The notes under the pieces were generated by a model, which saw only the letters and a list, made by a program, of their open reading frames with translations, had not been told where the DNA came from and made no database searches. A stretch of 14,904 nucleotides of DNA from Gemmatimonadota bacterium (GTDB lineage Bacteria > Gemmatimonadota > Gemmatimonadetes > Gemmatimonadales > GWC2-71-9). Each line of letters opens with the position of its first letter. Position 1 is the first letter of the stretch. Location of the stretch: NCBI GenBank assembly GCA_003221085.1, contig QHUD01000094.1, forward strand, positions 1 through 14,904, in the 5' to 3' direction. This document shows positions 1-6,472 of the stretch, in pieces. Made by a program: the position numbers and the translations under genes.

Positions 1-864
1 CAGGGCGCGCCCTTTTGGTCGCGCGTGGCGGCGTGCCCAGTCGGGGAGCTTCGTGAGCCCGCGGCCGAACTCGCGTTCCAGGCCAGCGATGTCGGCGCTG
101 TAGCCGACACGCTCGAACCATTGCAGCATCAACGCCGTATCCTCGCTGTACTGCCGGACCTGTTCGATTGGCGTCTGCACGAACGCAATCGGCCGACCCA
201 GCGCCTCCGTCAGGATCTCCGCCGCCTCCTGCATCGTTCGTACGTCACCGGCGAGATCGATCTCGCGGCGGTTCAAGGCGGCGGCGTCGGTGAATGCGCG
301 CGCGCCGAACCAGCCGATATCGTCCACCGCTATCATCTGTTGCTTCGTGCCTGGCCCGAGCGCCCAGGCCAGCGTGGAGCCCTGGAGGCTGTAGGGCGCG
401 AGCAGGTTGTCCATGAAGAACACCGGACGCAGGATCACATGCGAGGGGAAGCGGAGGCCGCGCACGGTTTCCTCGATGCGCCACTTGTTGTCGAAGTGCG
501 GGATGCCCGTCCGCTGGTTTGCCGATCCCACGGATGTGTAGACGTAGTGTTCGACGCCGGTCTCGCGCGCCAGCGTCGCAAGACGCTTGCCCTGCGCCTC
601 TTCCCGCTCGACGCCCGCCTCCCACGTGTTCTGCACGCCGAAGACGCCCCACGCGCCAGCCAACGCACGGCGCAGCGTCGCCTCGTCATCGAGATCGCCC
701 TTGACGACGTCGACGCCGCGGCGCGCCAGCGCCGCCGCCCGCTCGCTGTCCGGCTTGCGCGTCAGGCCGCGCAGTTGAAACCCGCTGCCCCGCAGCGCCT
801 GCGCGACCGCGCCGCCCTGATGGCCGGTCACTCCGGTGATGAGAATCGTTCGGTCCCTCGTCAT
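1..864 (-). CDS. NmrA-family NAD(P)-binding protein, 3' end cut by window edge
   Basis: This is an atypical short-chain dehydrogenase-like protein of the NmrA group. These proteins bind NAD(P)(H) and act as redox sensors or quinone/NADPH reductases. The ATG at 864 is followed by a beta strand and the dinucleotide-binding glycine motif (TGVTGHQGG, residues 10-18), then a basic stretch (LTRKPDS) suited to NADP phosphate binding. The family signature YTSVGSA...GIPHFDNKWRIEE lies at about residues 108-132. The frame is open through base 1, giving 288 visible residues against a usual length near 290-300, so only a few residues can be missing. It is the last visible gene of a minus-strand operon, 13 nt after the isochorismatase-family gene. 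The ribosome site is weak (a GAGG about 10 nt ahead), so translation may depend on coupling. The family is clear; the substrate is not known. Confidence 0.9.
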   Translation of the reverse strand, partial: MTRDRTILITGVTGHQGGAVAQALRGSGFQLRGLTRKPDSERAAALARRGVDVVKGDLDDEATLRRALAGAWGVFGVQNTWEAGVEREEAQGKRLATLARETGVEHYVYTSVGSANQRTGIPHFDNKWRIEETVRGLRFPSHVILRPVFFMDNLLAPYSLQGSTLAWALGPGTKQQMIAVDDIGWFGARAFTDAAALNRREIDLAGDVRTMQEAAEILTEALGRPIAFVQTPIEQVRQYSEDTALMLQWFERVGYSADIAGLEREFGRGLTKLPDWARRHARPKGRAL

Positions 865-877
865 GGCTGAGGCCTCA

Positions 878-1495
878 TCACACGCCAACTTCGGCGGTCA
901 GCTTCGGGACTTCCGCGAAATACCAGGCGATGACCTCGCGCGCCTTGTTTGCCAGCGGCGACGTCCAGTCGCGGAACAGCTCGCACAGGACCGCGAGCGC
1001 GGTATTCGGGACGGCGCCCGCGTGTGCCAACCGCTCGATCGCCGTGCGGTGCGCCGTTTGAGACCTCCCACCCACGGCATCGGTGACGAACATCGCGTCG
1101 TACCCGGCTTTCAGTGCCTCGACCGCCGCGAACGCCAGGCAAATCTCGGTGTGGAGTCCACCGAAGATCAGCCGCTTGCGCCCGGTCTTCTTTACGGCTT
1201 CCCGGAAGGCGCGATCCTCGAACGCGTTCATCGTCCCGCGGTCGATCACCTGTACGCCGGGAAGGTCGGCGAGGAGCGCCGGGGCCGTCGGCCCATTGAT
1301 GCGGGCCGCGACCCCGACGGTGGACAGCACGATCGGCAGGTTGAACGCCTTGGCGGTCCTGGCCAGGAGGCGCACGTTGAGCTCCGCCAAGGCGGCGCTC
1401 GTTTCCGAGCGAATGGTGGCAAATATCTCCGGTTGATAGTCGATCAGTACCAGGGCGCAGTCTTGATGGGTCCAGACACCCAGATCTCTGTTCAT
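878..1495 (-). CDS. YcaC-like isochorismatase-family hydrolase
   Basis: A 205-residue cysteine hydrolase of the isochorismatase superfamily, closest by eye to the YcaC subgroup of unknown natural substrate. The N-terminal strand ends in LVLIDYQPE, placing the catalytic Asp at residue 19. The nucleophile is Cys119 in GGLHTEICLAFAAVEAL, with the family's conserved Thr-Glu before it. FVTDAVGG follows, then the subgroup's C-terminal CELFRDW. Where many members carry a catalytic Lys, the VIDRGTMNAFED stretch shows Arg86; I recall YcaC proteins also having Arg there, so this may not mean loss of activity. The start is supported by a GAGGA ribosome site about 5 nt before the ATG. It sits 22 nt after the SnoaL-like gene and just before the NmrA gene, which suggests a small redox- or xenobiotic-related operon. 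A true isochorismatase for siderophore synthesis is unlikely because no ent-type genes are near. Confidence 0.88.
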   Translation of the reverse strand: MNRDLGVWTHQDCALVLIDYQPEIFATIRSETSAALAELNVRLLARTAKAFNLPIVLSTVGVAARINGPTAPALLADLPGVQVIDRGTMNAFEDRAFREAVKKTGRKRLIFGGLHTEICLAFAAVEALKAGYDAMFVTDAVGGRSQTAHRTAIERLAHAGAVPNTALAVLCELFRDWTSPLANKAREVIAWYFAEVPKLTAEVGV

Positions 1496-1517
1496 CGTTC
1501 CTCACATGGCGGGTGGG

Positions 1518-1937
1518 TCAGGATCGCGGACGCCCGAGGGTTCCCGAGGTACCGAAGGTGTCCTCGAGAAACTGGAGGTAGTGAATTTTGCCGTCTCTCA
1601 GCTTCGCGAGCAGCGAGAAGGGCGAAGTGATTTCCTGGCCGGACTGGCGCCCGCGATACGTGAACGAGCCGAACATCGCGACCTTATCGCCCTGTTCGAT
1701 GACCTCGCGGACCTCGAAAGCCTTCGTCTCCCACGCCCGCCCAATCCCCTCGAAGGCGCGGCCGATGGCTTCGGGCCCCGTGTTCGTCCCGGTCCAGGGC
1801 AGATAGCGCTTGAGCTCCGGGTTGTCCTCGCTGAGCGAGACGTAGGTGACGTCCGGGGTCGTCACGCTCTTCACGTTGGCCAAATCGCGCGGGTTGGCGA
1901 GCAGCGCCTGGAGGACTTGTACGGGTGCAGTGGTCAT
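1518..1937 (-). CDS. SnoaL/NTF2-like small protein
   Basis: A 139-residue protein of the SnoaL-like/NTF2-like fold, a cone-shaped alpha+beta barrel used for small-molecule binding, isomerisation or hydrolysis. The N-terminal helix (VLQALLANPRD) is followed by a DVTYVSLSEDNPELKRYLPWTGTNTGPEAIGRAFEGI segment. The strand pattern is EVREVIEQGDKVAMFGSFTYRGRQSGQ, and the closing strands are SPFSLLAKLRDGKIHYLQFLEDT (residues 105-127), the pattern typical of the family. A good ribosome site (AAGGAC) lies 6-7 nt before the ATG. It overlaps the end of the STAS gene, whose stop is 3 nt away, so the two genes are tightly coupled. These proteins often accompany oxidoreductases and isochorismatase-like hydrolases in stress-induced clusters. 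The catalytic residues and ligand cannot be read from the sequence. Confidence 0.85.
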   Translation of the reverse strand: MTTAPVQVLQALLANPRDLANVKSVTTPDVTYVSLSEDNPELKRYLPWTGTNTGPEAIGRAFEGIGRAWETKAFEVREVIEQGDKVAMFGSFTYRGRQSGQEITSPFSLLAKLRDGKIHYLQFLEDTFGTSGTLGRPRS

Positions 1938-1940
1938 GGT

Positions 1941-2246
1941 CTATGTCCTTCTAGTTCCTTGGCTTCGGTCCTGGGCGATCCACTCCCGGATGTATCGCGG
2001 GCACCGCAGCAGCTCGACGCCCTCCACTTCATGCGCGGCGAGGAAGCGCACCACCGCGAGATCCACGAGGGTCGTCTCCGCCAGGTCGAACACGAGCCGT
2101 GGGCGGTACCGCTGCACCTGTGCCTGCAGCTCGCCCAGGTGAACCTCCTCGATGCACCCGCTGAGCCGGAACGTCGCCGTCTCGCCGTCAGAGGCGATTT
2201 CGATCCTGAGAGTCACGCTCGCGCCGAAAGGCAAACGCCGCGCCAC
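1941..2246 (-). CDS. STAS-domain protein (anti-sigma-antagonist-like)
   Basis: A 101-residue protein whose body (about residues 22-92) fits a single STAS domain: strand ATFRLSG, a helix, then LVFDLAETTLVDLAVVRFLAAHEVEGVELLRCPRYIREWI. STAS proteins of the SpoIIAA type bind anti-sigma kinases and are switched by phosphorylation of a Ser in a DSSG-like loop. Here that loop reads VDLAVV (residues 61-66) with no Ser or Thr, so classical phospho-switching is not expected. The reading starts with GTG at 2246 and has no clear ribosome site; a GTG ten codons later (Val11) is an equally possible start. It is the first gene of the operon that continues with the SnoaL, isochorismatase-family and NmrA genes, 78 nt downstream of the sigma-54 regulator. 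It probably plays a regulatory or scaffold role; a partner cannot be named from this window. Confidence 0.72.
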   Translation of the reverse strand: MARRLPFGASVTLRIEIASDGETATFRLSGCIEEVHLGELQAQVQRYRPRLVFDLAETTLVDLAVVRFLAAHEVEGVELLRCPRYIREWIAQDRSQGTRRT

Positions 2247-2296
2247 GACTAAGCGCTTACGAAATCGCGAGTTGGTCTTGCGGAGCGTGCCAGCCC

Positions 2297-2312
2297 GTTG
2301 GCAATTGCCAAC
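2297..2312. promoter_or_regulatory. Perfect 16-bp palindrome in the STAS operon upstream region
   Basis: GTTGGCAATTGCCAAC is identical on both strands. It lies in the 78-nt gap between the stop of the sigma-54 regulator and the start of the STAS gene, about 50 nt ahead of the latter. No T-run follows on the minus strand, so it is a poor intrinsic terminator and reads better as a binding site for a dimeric regulator. The perfect symmetry is seen directly; the operator role is inferred. Confidence 0.4.
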
Positions 2313-2324
2313 CGGCGAGCGCGA

Positions 2325-4127
2325 TCAGTGTTTTCGGAAGGCCAATTTGTCGATGTTCAGGTTGCGGATTTTCCACTCGAGCGTCTGGCGTGGAATGCCC
2401 AGCTTCGCCGCCGCGCCGCGCGGGCCGGCCACCCTACCGTGCGTCTCCTTGAGCGCGGCTTCGATCAACGTCTTTTCACCGTCGGCCAGGGTAGTCAGGG
2501 CCGTGCCGTTCGACGGCGTGCGCGGCTTGCGCGCGAGCCACGACTCATCGATCACGAACGTCTCGGCCCCCCCCTCACTCAACACGACGGCACGTTCGAT
2601 CACGTTCTGGAGCTCGCGCACGTTGCCTGGCCAGTCGTAGGCCGTGAGCCGCTGCAGGGTCTGCTTCTCGATGTTGCGGATGATTTTCCCCGTCTGCTTG
2701 GCGAAGCGGTCGACCAGGTATTCGACCAGGATCGGAATGTCCTCCGCGCGCTCGCGCAGCGACGGCAGGCGGATGGGGAAGACGTTCAGCCGGTAGAACA
2801 GATCCTCCCGGAACGTGCCGCGCTCCACCGCGGCCTCGAGATCGCGGTTCGTCGCCGCGAGCACGCGCACGTCCACCGCAATGGGATGACTGCTCCCGAC
2901 ACGCTCGATCTCCCGCTCCTGGAGCACCCGCAGCAAGGACACCTGCGCCTCCGGGGGCAGCTCGCCGATTTCGTCCAGGAAGATCGTGCCGCCGTCCGCG
3001 GCCTCGAAGCGGCCGAGGCGGCGCTGCACGGCGCCGGTGAAGGCGCCCTTTTCGTGCCCGAACAGCTCGGACGCGACGAGCGAGGGCGGAATGGCCGCGC
3101 AGTTGACGCGGATGAATGCCCCGCTCGCGCGACGCGAACGCTTGTGAATCGCGCGAGCGACGAGTTCCTTCCCCGTCCCCGTTTCGCCTAGAATCAGCAC
3201 CGTCGCGTCCGTCTGCGCCACCTTCGCCACCTGCGTCAGGACGCGTTGCAGCGCGGCCGATGAGCCGACGATCTCCTCGAACATCGAGGCGCGGTCCAGG
3301 TCTTCGCGCAACGCGACGGTCTCGTTGCGCATCCGGTCCTCGATGCGCTTGCGATCGTCGATATCGGTAAAGGCCAGGTACCAGCGCATGATCTGTCCCT
3401 GGGCGTCGCGCACCGGGTTGTAGCGTGCCAAAAACCAGCGATGGCTCCCGTCGACGGCGCGCAACCGGACCTCCACCTCGTACGGCGAGCCGCTGATGAT
3501 CGCCTGTGCTCCAATAGCTCTGCACCGTTCGACATCGTCCGGATGGGCTTCCGATCCGGGCGCGCGCTGCCGCCACTCCTCGAGCGTGCCGCTGAGGTAC
3601 GTGAGCGCCGGACGATTGGCGTACAGGCGCTCTTGTTGGGGTCCCAGTACGACGATGAGCTGCGGCGCGAGGTCAAGCATCTGCTGCAGCTCGATCTCCG
3701 CCCGTTTGCGGTCCTCGATATCGAGGTTGATCCCGATCCAATACAAGATCGTGCCATCCTGCGCACGGAGTGGTTCCGCGCGGCTGAGGAACCAGCGGTA
3801 CGCGCCGTCAGCGTTACGAAGTCGAAAGCTCACCTCGCCTGCGGAGCCGGTCTTGAGGCAGTTTGACCAGACTCGCCGCGTTTCTGCGGCGTCCTCCGGA
3901 TGCAGCAATGCGATATGGGAGTCCCACGCGGCGCCGGTGTCGATCCCCAAGCGCAGCGGATGGTCACTCGGGAGACCGAGGTAATCCGCGGAACGCGTAT
4001 TGACGAACGTGAGCCCGCCGGTGGGATTCGCGTACCAGGTGTAGGCCGGGATCTTATCGAGCGTGGCCTGCAGCTGGGCCGCAAGCGGGTCAATCTTCGT
4101 GGTGTCAACCATGAGCCGCACCCACAC
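2325..4127 (-). CDS. Sigma-54-dependent enhancer-binding regulator with two PAS domains
   Basis: A 600-residue activator that remodels sigma-54 RNA polymerase using ATP. The order is PAS/PAC domain 1 (about 15-142, ending GINLDIEDRKRAE), PAS/PAC domain 2 (about 146-264, ending AFTDIDDRKR), a short coiled linker, the AAA+ domain (about 284-520), and a Fis-type HTH (about 551-595, HGRVAGPRGAAAKLGIPRQTL). Walker A is GETGTGK (314-320), the sigma-54-contacting GAFTGA loop is intact (361-366), Walker B is IFLDE (382-386), and sensor II is WPGNVRELQN (499-508). There is no transmembrane segment or receiver domain, so it is a soluble sensor of a small ligand, redox state or light. The GTG at 4127 directly follows an in-frame stop; ATG at 4112 is an alternative, and neither has a clear ribosome site. 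It lies directly upstream of the STAS-SnoaL-isochorismatase-NmrA operon, a likely target. Confidence 0.95.
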   Translation of the reverse strand: MWVRLMVDTTKIDPLAAQLQATLDKIPAYTWYANPTGGLTFVNTRSADYLGLPSDHPLRLGIDTGAAWDSHIALLHPEDAAETRRVWSNCLKTGSAGEVSFRLRNADGAYRWFLSRAEPLRAQDGTILYWIGINLDIEDRKRAEIELQQMLDLAPQLIVVLGPQQERLYANRPALTYLSGTLEEWRQRAPGSEAHPDDVERCRAIGAQAIISGSPYEVEVRLRAVDGSHRWFLARYNPVRDAQGQIMRWYLAFTDIDDRKRIEDRMRNETVALREDLDRASMFEEIVGSSAALQRVLTQVAKVAQTDATVLILGETGTGKELVARAIHKRSRRASGAFIRVNCAAIPPSLVASELFGHEKGAFTGAVQRRLGRFEAADGGTIFLDEIGELPPEAQVSLLRVLQEREIERVGSSHPIAVDVRVLAATNRDLEAAVERGTFREDLFYRLNVFPIRLPSLRERAEDIPILVEYLVDRFAKQTGKIIRNIEKQTLQRLTAYDWPGNVRELQNVIERAVVLSEGGAETFVIDESWLARKPRTPSNGTALTTLADGEKTLIEAALKETHGRVAGPRGAAAKLGIPRQTLEWKIRNLNIDKLAFRKH

Positions 4128-4142
4128 TCAGCGTGGCGGGTA

Positions 4143-4154
4143 AAGGTACACCTT
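4143..4154. promoter_or_regulatory. Short inverted repeat just upstream of the sigma-54 regulator
   Basis: AAGGT and ACCTT flank a 2-nt centre, 15 nt before the first possible start codon of the sigma-54 regulator. The 132-nt gap (4128-4260) holds no convincing sigma-70 or sigma-54 promoter by eye. The element could be an operator or 5'-leader structure, but five-bp arms can arise by chance. Confidence 0.2.
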
Positions 4155-4260
4155 CGTGTCCGCCAACGTATGATGGGATGCGAACCACAGCTACGTACCA
4201 CGTTCCACATCGCGCACTCCCGCTCCAAACGCTCAAGGGTGCGGCCAGCGATCGCGGCAT

Positions 4261-4632
4261 TTAGAGCGGGAGGAGGCCCGTGCGAATGCCCCGGGAGACT
4301 GCCGCGGTGCGGGAGCGCACGCCGAGCTTCGCGAGCACCGAGGCCAGGTGGTATTTCACCGTGTGAGCGGAGAGATCGAGCTCCGCGGCGATTTCCTTGT
4401 TCCCCAGGCCCCGCGCGACCAGCCGAAGCACGTCCAGCTCGCGCGGCGTGAGTGCCGCTCCCTCGCGCGGCACGGTGGCCGGCGCCGCAGTGGCGATCAC
4501 CCGCTCGCTCACCACCACATCGGCTTCCTCCGCCTCGGCCACGAGCACGATCTCCGGATCCGCCTTGACCAGCGCCGCGAGCCGGCGTCGCGTCACCGGA
4601 TCGGCGACGTCGAGGTAGACGCGCAGCTTCAC
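4261..4632 (-). CDS. NarL/LuxR-type regulator with a shortened, degenerate receiver
   Basis: A 123-residue DNA-binding protein. Residues 60-118 form a clear GerE/LuxR HTH (LTPRELDVLRLVARGLGNKEIAAELDLSAHTVKYH, then LGVRSRTAAV). The N-terminal 45 or so residues resemble the start of a NarL-type receiver (MKLRVYLDVADPVTRRRL...IVLVAEAEEADVVVSE) but the segment that normally carries helix 2 is missing and the rest of the receiver is gone. A NarL-type response regulator is usually 200-220 residues. If ADVVVSE is aligned with the usual DVVLLD strand, Glu43 takes the phosphoacceptor position, so no phosphorylation is expected. The GTG start at 4632 overlaps the stop of the upstream protease gene by 4 nt (GTGA), so it is the third, translationally coupled gene of that operon. 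The HTH is certain; the receiver origin is inference. Confidence 0.88.
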   Translation of the reverse strand: MKLRVYLDVADPVTRRRLAALVKADPEIVLVAEAEEADVVVSERVIATAAPATVPREGAALTPRELDVLRLVARGLGNKEIAAELDLSAHTVKYHLASVLAKLGVRSRTAAVSRGIRTGLLPL

Positions 4633-5219
4633 GTGAGACCCGAGAGGAATCGCTCGACGTCCGGCATCGGGACCGCGAGCGCCATACCGGAGACGACCAT
4701 CGCCGCCACGCCGATCACCCGACCCTGAGCATCGCCGACCGGGCCCCCCGAATTCCCCGGCGCCAAACGCACATCGGCCTGGAGCCAGACGAACGAGCCG
4801 TTCTCGTTGAGTCCGTAGCCGCGGGGCAGAGGGCTCACGGCCTGGAGCACGCCCACGCTGACCGCGTCCCTCACCCCGAACGGATGGCCCACCGCGAAGA
4901 CCAGGGAGCCGGACCGCAGGGCGTAAGGGTCGCCCGCGACGGCCGCCGGCACGCCGGTCCCGGCGGCCCGCACCACCGCGATGTCGCGCTCGGCGTCACG
5001 ACGAACCACCTCGCCCGGCACGGCTCGGCCGTCGGGCGTCACGATCGTCGCGTGGGAGGTCGTCACGACGTGCGCGCTGGTCACGAACAAGTCGCCTGAC
5101 CAGGCGATGGCCGCCCCGCCGGCCGCACGGCGACCCCTCCGTCCATTTGCGATCCCGACCACACTGGCCCGGAGCCGTTCCGCCGGGTCGCTCAGGAACG
5201 TTGCGCTCATGGTCGTCAT
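4629..5219 (-). CDS. Minimal trypsin-like serine protease (S1C/HtrA-type), catalytically intact
   Basis: A 196-residue protease consisting of little more than the trypsin fold. The triad is His50 in FVTSAHVV, Asp79 in ERDIAVV and Ser157 in APGNSGGPV, each in its standard HtrA setting. VGHPFGV (about 110-116) and LQADVRLAPGNSGGP are typical. There is no PDZ domain, signal peptide or membrane segment, so it should act in the cytoplasm. The start is ATG at 5219, which overlaps the stop of the upstream PDZ protein gene (ATGA); a second Met three codons later is an alternative. The frame stays open upstream to 5732, but that part is arginine-rich antisense-like sequence over the neighbouring gene and is not protein-like. 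Its 3' end overlaps the start of the LuxR-type regulator by 4 nt. The likely role is a processing protease that works with the inactive partner upstream. Confidence 0.9.
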   Translation of the reverse strand: MTTMSATFLSDPAERLRASVVGIANGRRGRRAAGGAAIAWSGDLFVTSAHVVTTSHATIVTPDGRAVPGEVVRRDAERDIAVVRAAGTGVPAAVAGDPYALRSGSLVFAVGHPFGVRDAVSVGVLQAVSPLPRGYGLNENGSFVWLQADVRLAPGNSGGPVGDAQGRVIGVAAMVVSGMALAVPMPDVERFLSGLT

Positions 5220-6133
5220 CGCGCTCTGCGTGGCCGCTCGGCGATGACGACGTCCACCGACACCGGCTGGCCTGCCCGGACCAGCTCGAGGCGCAGCGTC
5301 TTTCCCACGACATCGCCCCCCAACAGGTCGAGCAGCTGGTCGAAGCCGTCGAGGCTGTGACCATCGATCGCCACGATGACGTCGCCGATCAGGAGTCCCG
5401 CCCGCGATGCCGGCGCGTCGGGCTCCACCGACAGCAGCAGCAATCCGCCGTCGCGCTTCAGCCGTTGCCGACTCGTCGGGTCGAGCTGCACGGGCTGCAT
5501 GGCGGCGCCGATCCATCCACGGGCGACGTAGCCACGCTCCAGGAGCTGCGCCATCACGCGGTTCACCGTGGAGACGGGAATCGTCGTCGCGAGCGCCCGG
5601 CTCAGGCCGCCCGAGTTGACACCGTGGATGCGCCCTGCGGCGTCCACCAACGGGCCGCCGCCGAAGCCGGGATAGATCTCGAGGTCGGATTGGAGCCAGC
5701 GGTCGATCTCGCCCCCCTTCCAGCAGCGCCACTTGCCGCCGGTGGCACTGACCGCGCCGAACGCCGCGCGCGGGCCGCCCTCATCGAGGCGCGCCAGGGC
5801 CAGGACCAGGTGCCCCGGACGCAACGTGGCCGGATCGCCGAGCGTTGCCACGGGCAGTGACCCGGACGCGATGCGCAGGACCGCGAGGTCGGTGCCGCGG
5901 TCGCGCCCCGCCAGCGTCGCCGGGATGTGCCGGCCGTCCGGGAGCGTGACCTCGATGTCGTCCTCCCGCCGGATCGTGCCTTCGGTGGTGACCACCACGC
6001 CGTCTTTCCAGTGCACGCCGGTGGACGGCAGGCGAGGCCGGGCGTGGACGGCGACGAGTGCGGCGCCGGCCGTGGCCACGGCATCGGCGAGTTGTTCGGA
6101 GAGCATTGCGAGGGTCGTACGGTCGTCAGTCAC
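5216..6133 (-). CDS. HtrA-like trypsin-fold/PDZ protein lacking catalytic His and Ser (pseudoprotease)
   Basis: A 305-residue protein with the HtrA domain order: trypsin fold (about 20-198) and one C-terminal PDZ domain (about 204-300, GWIGAAMQPVQL...DAPASRAGLLIGDVIVAIDG). The conserved landmarks align well, including DIEVTLPDGR, the catalytic Asp82 in GTDLAVLRI, LQSDLEIYPG and GGPLVDAAGRIHGVNS. However, the position of the catalytic His (usually TNxHV) is Gly52 in VTTEGTI, and the nucleophile motif PGNSGGP reads PGFGGGP, with Gly158 for Ser. It should therefore have no peptidase activity and instead bind peptides or act as a scaffold. No signal peptide or membrane segment is visible. The GTG start at 6133 has a ribosome site (AAAGGCGGAG) about 4 nt upstream. 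Its stop overlaps the ATG of the active protease by 4 nt. It is the first gene of the three-gene operon. Confidence 0.88.
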   Translation of the reverse strand: MTDDRTTLAMLSEQLADAVATAGAALVAVHARPRLPSTGVHWKDGVVVTTEGTIRREDDIEVTLPDGRHIPATLAGRDRGTDLAVLRIASGSLPVATLGDPATLRPGHLVLALARLDEGGPRAAFGAVSATGGKWRCWKGGEIDRWLQSDLEIYPGFGGGPLVDAAGRIHGVNSGGLSRALATTIPVSTVNRVMAQLLERGYVARGWIGAAMQPVQLDPTSRQRLKRDGGLLLLSVEPDAPASRAGLLIGDVIVAIDGHSLDGFDQLLDLLGGDVVGKTLRLELVRAGQPVSVDVVIAERPRRAR

Positions 6134-6472
6134 GGGCTCCGCCTTTCGAGAGGTTAACTGCTTCTCGAACCATGCCAGGGTGCACGACGGCGCACCATCC
6201 GCCGTTTGGCCAGGCTAGCGGAGTGCTGTCGGCCACAAGCTCATCTCCTGGCCCGGAACGATGCCCGAAGGGCAGTCCGCGGAGCCCGCGAAGTACGTTG
6301 CCTCGAAGGATTACTATCATCGCCACGTGCTGAACCCGGGGGTGTGTCGGTCTACGTACTCGAGGGTCGGGAGGCGGAATCCCTGCCAGAGTCCATCAAG
6401 AACGAAGTCTCATAGGCGCTGCGTCTTCATGCTCCCCACACCCGACGACAACGCCTGGCCGGCGATTGACGA
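6134..6472. other. Intergenic gap, no supported gene
   Basis: A 339-nt stretch between the start of the protease operon (minus strand) and the end of the UPF0182 gene. It must carry the promoter of the protease operon, but I see no convincing -35/-10 or -24/-12 pair. Two short open frames are present: a 66-codon minus-strand frame (6326-6126) that overlaps the pseudoprotease start by 8 nt and lacks a ribosome site, and the end of a plus-strand frame reading VSVYVLEGREAESLPESIK near 6350-6406. Neither is supported as a gene. No clear terminator hairpin follows the UPF0182 stop. Confidence 0.5.

Noticed and set aside
25..870. 281-codon plus-strand open frame at the left end
   Set aside because: It lies antisense to the NmrA gene, whose glycine motif and family signature are clear. 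The plus-strand translation is arginine-rich with no recognisable motif, as expected from antisense frames at this GC content.
2277..2293. Candidate sigma-54 promoter ahead of the STAS gene
   Set aside because: The -24 half matches well but the GG-to-GC spacing is 8 nt instead of 10, so it was not annotated as a promoter; it is only discussed as a finding.
5220..5732. Upstream extension of the active protease frame
   Set aside because: It overlaps the pseudoprotease gene out of frame and translates to arginine-rich, motif-free sequence. The ATG at 5219 with the ATGA overlap is the sensible start.
6126..6326. 66-codon minus-strand frame ahead of the pseudoprotease gene
   Set aside because: It ends 8 nt inside the next gene, which resembles coupling, but it has no ribosome site before its ATG and no protein-like pattern. 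Left unannotated.
6206..6415. Plus-strand frame ending in a protein-like stretch (VSVYVLEGREAESLPESIK)
   Set aside because: Only the last 23 or so codons look protein-like; the start is a TTG without a ribosome site. It could be a gene remnant, but nothing else supports it.
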